Origin: Deltaproteobacteria bacterium TMED58
GTDB lineage: Bacteria; Desulfobacterota_D; UBA1144
Direction of reading: 5' to 3'
DNA length: 5,102 nucleotides
NCBI GenBank assembly: GCA_002167555.2
Contig: NHDL02000006.1
Span: 62,099 to 67,200 of the forward strand
In this document: piece by piece, positions 1 through 5,102 of the stretch
Layout: each line of letters begins with the position of its first letter
How positions within the stretch are numbered: the first letter of the stretch is position 1
Translations under genes and position numbers: made by a program
Notes under the pieces: model-generated
Seen by the model: the letters and a program-made list of their open reading frames with translations, nothing else
Told to the model about the DNA's origin: nothing
Databases searched by the model: none

Positions 1-610
1 GATATTTTCTAGAGAATTTTCCTTCATTAGCTACACCGCCTTCAGAGAACGAACAATCTTCACAGTGAGAAATCACAGGAAAAGAATTCTTTTTAGCAAT
101 AGTCATAGCGTTAAAAAGTAACTTTGAGTTTGTGACAGGAAATCCATCGTCAGAAATTCCAACACAACCTGCTTTTATATTTTCCAATATTTTTGCTAGC
201 TTAAGATTGTTTAGACCTTGAGTAATAGCACCGATTGGAAAAATGTTTACCATTCCAGCTTTATTTGATTTATCCATAATATATTTAGTTATTTTAGGTT
301 TATCATTAGCAGGAGATGTATTTGGCATACATGCAATTGATGTAAAACCTCCAGCAGCGGCTGCCCTAGATCCTGTAGCAATTGTTTCTTTATGTTTAAG
401 ACCTGGGTCTCTTAAATGGACATGAATATCAACTAATCCTGGCGCAACAATGAATCCTTTTGCATCAATTACTTCATCAAATTTCTCATAATTAATATTT
501 TTTCCAATATGTAGATTAGAAATAACACCATTATTAATTTCCAAATTCATAATTTTTTTAATCTTTTGTGAAGGATCAACTATTAGTCCGTTTTTTATTA
601 AAATCTTCAT
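1..610 (-). CDS. pyrC: Dihydroorotase, class I, N-terminal part (cut by the window edge)
   Basis: This enzyme cyclises N-carbamoyl-L-aspartate to dihydroorotate, the third step of de novo pyrimidine synthesis in the cytoplasm. I translated 203 codons by hand from the ATG at 608-610; the frame is open to the left edge and the C-terminal half is missing. Residues 1-55 form the small amidohydrolase beta-domain ([13 protein letters not shown]). The metal-binding signature [11 protein letters not shown] follows, with His63 and His65 as zinc ligands and Arg67 as the expected substrate contact. MPNTSP (95-100), SDDG (153-156) and SHCED (181-185, His182) match other conserved blocks of the family. 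HVHLRDPG plus the Asp-Asp-Gly block place it in the class I group (Aquifex, Bacillus, CAD-like), not the short E. coli PyrC type; that group is usually about 420-430 residues. The start codon touches the pyrB stop (TAA then ATG) with no spacer, which suggests translational coupling. Identity is secure; completeness cannot be judged. Confidence 0.95.
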   Translation of the reverse strand, partial: MKILIKNGLIVDPSQKIKKIMNLEINNGVISNLHIGKNINYEKFDEVIDAKGFIVAPGLVDIHVHLRDPGLKHKETIATGSRAAAAGGFTSIACMPNTSPANDKPKITKYIMDKSNKAGMVNIFPIGAITQGLNNLKLAKILENIKAGCVGISDDGFPVTNSKLLFNAMTIAKKNSFPVISHCEDCSFSEGGVANEGKFSRKY

Positions 611-1465
611 TTACTTCATTACTCTTTCAAGAAGGATTTGTCTGCACCAAACACTGTACTTTATTTGTTCAAAATATTTTGCTCTTTCATCTGTATCAAA
701 TTCTAAGGGGATCTCATTAACTCTAGGAAAAGGATGCATTACAATAGAATTTTTCGGTAAGTTATTGAGTTGTTTTTCTGTTAAGGAGTAATCGTGAACA
801 CTTCCTCTTTCTTTTTGAACTCTTGTGACATAAAGTATATCAGTTTCTTTCAATACTTCATTTATATCACTTGTTTCATAAAAACTTCCAGGTAATTCTG
901 ATGAAAGTTTTAAATTCTCTGGGCTGACAAGATTAAAGTGATTATTTTTAAACCTATTTAATAATTTCACTAAACTCTTAACTGTTCTTCCATTTTTTAA
1001 ATCCCCAACTAAAGTAACCCTCAAATCAGATAATTTTTTATTAAAAAAATTATAAATTGTAAAACCATCTATAATTGTTTGTGTCGGATGCTCTGAATTA
1101 CCATCTCCTGCATTAATTATTGGAACTGAACTTACTTTTGCCGCAATATCTGCAGCACCACTATCTGGATGCCTCACAACGATAGCATCACTCATCTGAG
1201 ACATTGTTTTTATTGTATCTTCAAATGACTCTCCTTTTGCCACACTAGAAAACTGTACATTGTTTATGGGTATTACACTTCCACCACATGAACTCATAGC
1301 GCTATAGAAGGATGAAGAAGTTCTTGTGGAAGGTTCATAAAAAAGATTCGTTAAAACTTTCCCCTTTAGTGAACTATTACTTTTACCTTTTCTTTTACTT
1401 GCATCAGACCATAAGGAAAAGAGAAAGTCATCAGTCAAATCATTAACACTCAAAATATGTAACAT
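611..1465 (-). CDS. pyrB: Aspartate carbamoyltransferase catalytic chain
   Basis: PyrB condenses carbamoyl phosphate with L-aspartate to give N-carbamoyl-aspartate, the committed step of pyrimidine synthesis. The protein has 284 residues against about 311 in E. coli. Its start (HILSVNDLT) aligns with E. coli HIISINDLS after a shorter leader, so the first ATG is credible. Visible active-site blocks are EPSTRTS (44-50, carbamoyl phosphate loop Ser46-Thr49), SSVAKGE (73-79, Lys77 being the residue supplied by a neighbouring subunit), VRHP (97-100), GDGNSEHPTQT (120-130, His126 and Gln129), DLKNGRTVKS (155-164, Arg160), TRVQKER (214-220) and HPFPR (244-248). All expected ligand-binding residues seem present; the usual Arg after STRT is Ser50. 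Sequence style is that of the E. coli catalytic chain, yet no pyrI regulatory chain follows: pyrC starts directly at the stop codon. The gene begins 5 bases after lepB ends, with no clear ribosome-binding site. Confidence 0.97.
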   Translation of the reverse strand: MLHILSVNDLTDDFLFSLWSDASKRKGKSNSSLKGKVLTNLFYEPSTRTSSSFYSAMSSCGGSVIPINNVQFSSVAKGESFEDTIKTMSQMSDAIVVRHPDSGAADIAAKVSSVPIINAGDGNSEHPTQTIIDGFTIYNFFNKKLSDLRVTLVGDLKNGRTVKSLVKLLNRFKNNHFNLVSPENLKLSSELPGSFYETSDINEVLKETDILYVTRVQKERGSVHDYSLTEKQLNNLPKNSIVMHPFPRVNEIPLEFDTDERAKYFEQIKYSVWCRQILLERVMK

Positions 1466-1470
1466 ATTAA

Positions 1471-2211
1471 CTATTTAATAGTATTGAAAAACCTCCCAGG
1501 CCTAAGAATATCTTTAACATTTTTAAATTTATTATTCCATGAAAAATGTATTAAAAAAGCTTTTCCTATTATATTCTCTCTTGGCACAAAACCCCAATAT
1601 CTACTATCCATACTGTTATCTCTATTGTCGCCTAAAACAAAAAAACTACCAGCCGGAACTTTAATATCCAGATTTGTAGTCTCAGAATTTGTCTTTCTCA
1701 TATAAATAACTTGCCTTAGACTATCAATATCTTCGCTAAAAGAGTTTTCAAAAACATCGTGAGCTTCATTATTCAAAATGTAAGTTTCAGAAGTCGCCCT
1801 AGATATTAGCTCGCCATTGATATAAATATCATTAGATTTCATTGAAACTGTATCCCCAGGAATCCCTATAACTCTTTTTATATAATAGATACTTGTTAGG
1901 CCTATAAAACCTCCATTTGGACATATTTTGGAATTTGGATCCATAGGATATCTAAAAACTATGACGTCACCTCTTTTTATGTTTTTAAATGGAGCAATTA
2001 ATTTATTTTTTGAACATGGCAAACCAACCCCATAGCTTACTCTATCAACTAAGATTTGATCACCAACTAATAAAGTTGGATACATAGATTCTGAGGGAAT
2101 CTTAAAGGGTTGAATAAATATATATCTTATAAAGAGTGCAATAATTAGTGCAAAAATAATTGATTTAAATGTTGATAGAAGCTTTGAAGTATTATTATTA
2201 TCTGAGCTCAT
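1471..2211 (-). CDS. lepB: Signal peptidase I (leader peptidase)
   Basis: LepB is the inner-membrane serine/lysine protease that removes signal peptides from exported proteins on the outer face of the membrane. The 246-residue protein has a short polar N-terminus, one hydrophobic membrane segment (about 18-33), then the catalytic domain. IPSESMYPTL (38-47) carries the nucleophile Ser42; YYIKRVIGIPGD (109-120) carries the general base Lys112; GDNRDNSMDSRYWGF (194-208) is the conserved box E. With a single membrane anchor it is shorter than E. coli LepB (two anchors, about 324 residues), as in many other bacteria. Between the VFRYPMDP strand and the Lys112 block there is an extra loop of about 14 residues (93-108) containing Cys97 and a Gly-Gly pair; another cysteine, Cys66, lies in the preceding loop. 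The pair could form a periplasmic disulfide (inference). The gene starts 10 bases after the spoT stop, with no clear ribosome-binding site. Confidence 0.96.
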   Translation of the reverse strand: MSSDNNNTSKLLSTFKSIIFALIIALFIRYIFIQPFKIPSESMYPTLLVGDQILVDRVSYGVGLPCSKNKLIAPFKNIKRGDVIVFRYPMDPNSKICPNGGFIGLTSIYYIKRVIGIPGDTVSMKSNDIYINGELISRATSETYILNNEAHDVFENSFSEDIDSLRQVIYMRKTNSETTNLDIKVPAGSFFVLGDNRDNSMDSRYWGFVPRENIIGKAFLIHFSWNNKFKNVKDILRPGRFFNTIK

Positions 2212-2221
2212 AACTGACTAG

Positions 2222-4381
2222 CTATAGTCTACTATTTTTTTCAAATAAGTTAAATTCTGAGCTCGAAGCCAAAAGCCTTTCTACACTATAAACATCTGGA
2301 ATAGATTCAAGTCCTTTCGTTATTTGATAAAGGTGCTTTGCATCTTTAACTAATATTTCAATATATATTGATGACTTTGAAGAGGTTGTTTTCTTTGCAT
2401 TTATTTTAATAATATTGGATTCATGCTTTGCAATTAAATTTGAAATTTCCGATAATATTCCTGTTTTATCATTACAATATAATCTTAAACTAGTTGATGA
2501 CTTAACATTGTGGGAATTATCCCATTTTGCTTCAATTAATCTCGTAGAATCAACTTGCAAAATCTGTTTACATGAAATTCTATGGATTGATATACCTTTT
2601 CCCAAAGTTATAAATCCAATAATTTCATCACCGTATATAGGCCTACAGCAATTTGCTGTTCTGACCATTACATTATTAGTTCCACCAACAATTATTGCAT
2701 TATTTGGATTTAAATAATTCCTTACTTTTTCTTCATTTCGTGTCTTAATACCTAAATTAAAGTAATTCAAAATCTCAACTATATTTACCTTTGAAAGGCT
2801 AAAATTAATGTAAAGATTTTCTAAATTTTTATACTCATAATCAATAGCAAATTCTTTGAGTTTTTCTATAACAGTTGTACTTTGAATATCTAAACCGTAT
2901 TTTCCTAATTTCTTACCTAGAATTTCTCTTCCAATTTTTTCTGAATCTTTAGAGATAATTTTCTTAATTGACCCTCTGATTTTTGATTTCGCTTTTGATG
3001 AAACAACATATTTTAGCCAATCTTTTGATGGCTCTCGATCTTTGTTTGTAATAATTTCTATAGCATCACCACTTTTGAGCTTGTAAGAAAAAGGAACGAT
3101 AGAGCCATTAACCCTTGCTCCAGCACATTTATTTCCTAAATCAGTGTGAATAGAATAGGCAAAGTCGATAACGGACGAATCTATCGGCAACTCTTTTAGT
3201 TCCCCTTTAGGTGTAAATACATATACGAAATCTGTTATTAATTCATCTTTAATCGCATCAATAAATTCCCTTGGGTCGCTCAGTGTTTGTGTCTCAAATA
3301 TATTCTTAACACTATCTGGTAAATCAATTAACTTTTTTCTCTCTTTAGAATCAATTTTATATTTCCAATGGGCTGCAACCCCATATTCAGCAATCTCATG
3401 CATATCTTCAGTTCTTATTTGAACCTCAACTTTATCCCCAAATGGCCCTATAACAGTTGTATGGAGTGACTGATAACCATTACTCTTTGGCAGGGCAATA
3501 TAATCTTTAAATCTTCCAGGAATAGGTTTCCATGTAGAATGAACTGCCCCAAGTGCGGCATAACAAGATGAGATATCCTTAGAAATAATCCTAAAGGCTT
3601 TAATATCAAGAACTTTATCTGGTTCTAAATTTTTTTTTATCATTTTTCTATAGATGCTATAAAAATTTTTAAATCTTGTGCTTACAATTGCATCCAATTT
3701 AAACCTGTCTAATTCAGCTTGAAGCATACTTTTAACTTCACCAGAGTACTTCTCCCATTCATCTTTTTTTGCATTAAACGTATTAGATATCTCATTAAAT
3801 TCATTAGGCTTTAGGACTTCAAAGCACTTATCCTCAAGTTCCGTTCTAATCCAGTAAATTCCTAACCTATCAGCTAGGGGAGCATATAAATCAACTGTTT
3901 CTTTTGCGAAGATTCTTCTTCTTTCTTCTGGAAGATGGGATATCGTTCTTATATTATGAAGTCTATCTGCAAGCTTAACTAAAATTACTCTAATATCTTT
4001 ACCGGTAGCTAAAATTAATTTTCTAAAGTCTTCAGCTTGCTTTTCAAAAGTAGAGCTAATTTTTAACTTACTGATTTTAGTAACTCCATCAACTAAAACA
4101 CAAACTTCCTCACCAAATATTCTGGATATATCTTCTTTAGTTGCCAATGTGTCTTCAATCGTATCATGTAAAAGACCTGTGATTATTGATTCTTTGTCTA
4201 ATCTTATATCAGCCAAAATTGATGTTACTTCCATAGGATGAATCATATAAGGCTCGCCAGAGTACCTTTTTTGCCCGGCATGGACTTTTGCTGAATACGC
4301 ATAAGCCTTAGTCACATCAGCTATATCCTCATTTGTTAGATAAGGATTAACTTTTTCTAATATATCGTTAAATCTAATCAT
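2222..4381 (-). CDS. spoT: Bifunctional (p)ppGpp synthetase/hydrolase (long RSH protein)
   Basis: This protein makes and degrades the stringent-response alarmones pppGpp and ppGpp. The 719-residue chain has the full RSH layout. The N-terminal HD hydrolase (about 25-150) shows His34, the His72-Asp73 pair (LLHDTIED) and Asp139/Asn143 (LADRLHN), the Mn-binding set expected of an active hydrolase. The synthetase domain (about 235-342) has Asp259, the RFKD motif 290-293, the G-loop PKSNGYQSLHT with Tyr303, and Glu319 in EVQIRT. RXKD is typical of Rel/SpoT bifunctional enzymes, whereas RelA has EXDD. A TGS domain (about 384-446, His412 in SIHTDLG), a helix with WLKYVVSSKAKSKIR, a zinc-finger-like block with Cys578-Cys579 and Cys604, and a C-terminal ACT domain (about 629-703) follow. 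The start codon directly abuts the gmk stop (TAG then ATG); a weak GGCGAG lies 7 bases upstream inside gmk. Both catalytic centres look intact, so this could be the only long RSH enzyme of the cell (inference). Confidence 0.97.
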   Translation of the reverse strand: MIRFNDILEKVNPYLTNEDIADVTKAYAYSAKVHAGQKRYSGEPYMIHPMEVTSILADIRLDKESIITGLLHDTIEDTLATKEDISRIFGEEVCVLVDGVTKISKLKISSTFEKQAEDFRKLILATGKDIRVILVKLADRLHNIRTISHLPEERRRIFAKETVDLYAPLADRLGIYWIRTELEDKCFEVLKPNEFNEISNTFNAKKDEWEKYSGEVKSMLQAELDRFKLDAIVSTRFKNFYSIYRKMIKKNLEPDKVLDIKAFRIISKDISSCYAALGAVHSTWKPIPGRFKDYIALPKSNGYQSLHTTVIGPFGDKVEVQIRTEDMHEIAEYGVAAHWKYKIDSKERKKLIDLPDSVKNIFETQTLSDPREFIDAIKDELITDFVYVFTPKGELKELPIDSSVIDFAYSIHTDLGNKCAGARVNGSIVPFSYKLKSGDAIEIITNKDREPSKDWLKYVVSSKAKSKIRGSIKKIISKDSEKIGREILGKKLGKYGLDIQSTTVIEKLKEFAIDYEYKNLENLYINFSLSKVNIVEILNYFNLGIKTRNEEKVRNYLNPNNAIIVGGTNNVMVRTANCCRPIYGDEIIGFITLGKGISIHRISCKQILQVDSTRLIEAKWDNSHNVKSSTSLRLYCNDKTGILSEISNLIAKHESNIIKINAKKTTSSKSSIYIEILVKDAKHLYQITKGLESIPDVYSVERLLASSSEFNLFEKNSRL

Positions 4382-4945
4382 CTAAAAACTCGCCAAAATC
4401 TTCTCAACCTCTTTATAACATTCTTCGAAATCTTCATTAACAATTAAATGATCAAAGTGGATTGATTTCATAATCTCATTTTTTGCTTCTATTATTCTTC
4501 TGTCAACTTCTTCTAGGCTCATATCATTTCTATCTATTAATCTTTCCTTTAAAACATCAATAGATGGGGGTCTTATGAAAAAAGATATACAATCAAAATG
4601 ATTTGTATTTATTATATTATAAGCACCTTTGACATCGATATCTAAAAGAACACTATGGTTGAATTTCATCGAATCTTCAATTGGATTAATAGGTGTTCCG
4701 TAATAATTTCCATGAACCTTTTCATATTCCAAAAAAGCATTTTTCTCAATTAAATCTTCGAATTCATTAATTGATACAAACCTATAATGACCATTCTCTA
4801 GTTCTGATGTTCTTTTCTTTCTAGTAGTATATGAAATAGAAAAATCAAGATTTTTACATTTCGAAAGTAATCTAGCCGTAAGCGTAGATTTCCCTGCACC
4901 AGATGGACCAGATATTATAATCAAAAAATTACCTTTGATGTGCAT
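4382..4945 (-). CDS. gmk: Guanylate kinase
   Basis: Gmk phosphorylates GMP (and dGMP) with ATP to give GDP, feeding GTP, dGTP and alarmone synthesis. The 187-residue protein opens with the P-loop GPSGAGKST (13-21). The GMP-binding region follows: SISYTTRKKR (36-45, Ser38, Arg42 and Arg45), GHYRFV (52-57) and HGNYYGTP (78-85, Tyr82). LLDIDVKGA (100-108) is the Walker B-like strand, with Val where E. coli has Trp. The lid (about 132-151) aligns without gaps to E. coli but reads RNDMSLEE where the usual form is RGxDSEE. LIVNED (167-172) is the conserved late strand. It ends about 20 residues before the E. coli enzyme (207), losing only the last helix region. No Shine-Dalgarno sequence precedes the ATG; the 35-base leader is pyrimidine- and AT-rich. 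The usual proteobacterial partner rpoZ is absent between this gene and spoT. Confidence 0.97.
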   Translation of the reverse strand: MHIKGNFLIIISGPSGAGKSTLTARLLSKCKNLDFSISYTTRKKRTSELENGHYRFVSINEFEDLIEKNAFLEYEKVHGNYYGTPINPIEDSMKFNHSVLLDIDVKGAYNIINTNHFDCISFFIRPPSIDVLKERLIDRNDMSLEEVDRRIIEAKNEIMKSIHFDHLIVNEDFEECYKEVEKILASF

Positions 4946-4979
4946 AAATATATTTTAAAGGAAAAAAGAAAATAATGGA

Positions 4980-4985
4980 ATTATA
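4980..4985 (-). promoter_or_regulatory. Possible -10 element upstream of gmk (weak)
   Basis: The minus strand reads TATAAT here, a perfect match to the sigma-70 -10 consensus, overlapping the stop codon of the upstream reading frame. It would start a transcript around 4973, with a leader of about 27 bases before the gmk ATG. No -35 match to TTGACA is seen at 16-18 bases spacing (AGGTAC at 17) and there is no extended -10 TG. In DNA this AT-rich such a hexamer arises easily by chance, so this is only a candidate for an internal operon promoter. Confidence 0.15.
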
Positions 4986-5102
4986 GATTACCAGCTCTGG
5001 TAGTACCTTCACAGGCAGGACAACTAAAGCTATTAGAAGTACAGGTGGAAAGTCTTTTCTCTAATAAGTCCAAAATTAAATCATCTACACCCAAAGGTTT
5101 TG
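4981..5102 (-). CDS. C-terminal end of an unidentified protein with a cysteine-rich tail
   Basis: One minus-strand frame is open from the right edge to a TAA at 4981-4983, giving 39 codons, and ends 35 bases before gmk in the same direction. The visible end begins KPLGVDDLILDLLEKRLS, which looks like an amphipathic helix, then STCTSNSFSCPACEGTTR and AGNL. Three cysteines are visible: one alone (visible residue 20) and a CPAC pair (27-30). A CxxC pair near a C-terminus could be half a zinc site or a redox pair, but I do not recognise the family. It does not read like YicC, the usual neighbour upstream of gmk in many Proteobacteria. The frame is the best candidate because it is open throughout, has a protein-like composition and fits the operon direction. 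With so little sequence, a chance open frame cannot be excluded. Confidence 0.6.
   Translation of the reverse strand, partial: KPLGVDDLILDLLEKRLSTCTSNSFSCPACEGTTRAGNL

Noticed and set aside
243-425. Plus-strand open frame of 60 codons.
   Set aside because: It lies wholly antisense to the conserved HVHLRDPG to MPNTSP region of pyrC and resembles no known protein; it is a shadow of that gene.
1484-1705. Plus-strand open frame of 73 codons.
   Set aside because: Antisense to the conserved C-terminal box E region of lepB, with no plausible start site or neighbouring plus-strand gene.
2415-2717. Plus-strand open frame of 100 codons.
   Set aside because: Antisense to the zinc-finger-like and ACT regions of spoT. 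Stop codons are few because of spoT codon use; the translation shows no recognisable motif.
4990-5001. Short inverted repeat ACCAG-CT-CTGGT near the end of the upstream gene, considered as a terminator hairpin.
   Set aside because: The stem is only 5 base pairs with a 2-base loop, lies inside the coding frame, and has no adjacent T-run on the minus strand.
4946-5102. Considered a structural RNA gene (tmRNA, SRP RNA or tRNA) in the region upstream of gmk.
   Set aside because: No CCA-type 3' end, no T-loop GGTTCRA-like motif and no long stems were found; an open minus-strand frame explains most of it better.
1-5102. Looked for CRISPR arrays, insertion sequences, tandem repeats and prophage signs.
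   Set aside because: No repeated units, terminal inverted repeats or transposase motifs seen; nearly all bases are coding for housekeeping proteins.

Overview
This window is a compact, AT-rich (roughly 30% G+C by eye, not counted exactly) block of bacterial housekeeping genes, all on the minus strand. Read in the direction of transcription (right to left) it holds: the last 39 codons of an unidentified gene with a cysteine-rich tail; gmk (guanylate kinase); spoT (bifunctional (p)ppGpp synthetase/hydrolase); lepB (signal peptidase I); pyrB (aspartate carbamoyltransferase); and the first 203 codons of pyrC (dihydroorotase), which runs off the left edge. Nothing convincing is coded on the plus strand.

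The spacing is extremely tight: 35 bases before gmk, 0 between gmk and spoT, 10 between spoT and lepB, 5 between lepB and pyrB, and 0 between pyrB and pyrC. No gene-free stretch exceeds 35 bases, and no terminator is visible between genes, so gmk-spoT-lepB-pyrB-pyrC is probably one operon. Most starts lack a clear Shine-Dalgarno sequence. Low G+C, minimal spacers, slightly short enzymes and no mobile DNA suggest a streamlined Gram-negative bacterium, such as a free-living marine lineage or another reduced genome. The E. coli-like PyrB, the SpoT-type RXKD motif and the gmk-to-spoT order point to Proteobacteria, perhaps Gammaproteobacteria, but the lineage cannot be fixed from this sequence alone.

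Functionally, the block joins guanine nucleotide supply (Gmk, GMP to GDP), guanine alarmone turnover (SpoT), protein export (LepB) and the second and third steps of de novo pyrimidine synthesis (PyrB, PyrC). All five recognised proteins carry their expected catalytic motifs in the parts visible. I see no new biological system. The points worth a second look are the gene order (no rpoZ between gmk and spoT, no pyrI after pyrB), a LepB insertion carrying a cysteine, the unidentified cysteine-rich protein tail, and the leaderless-looking gene starts.
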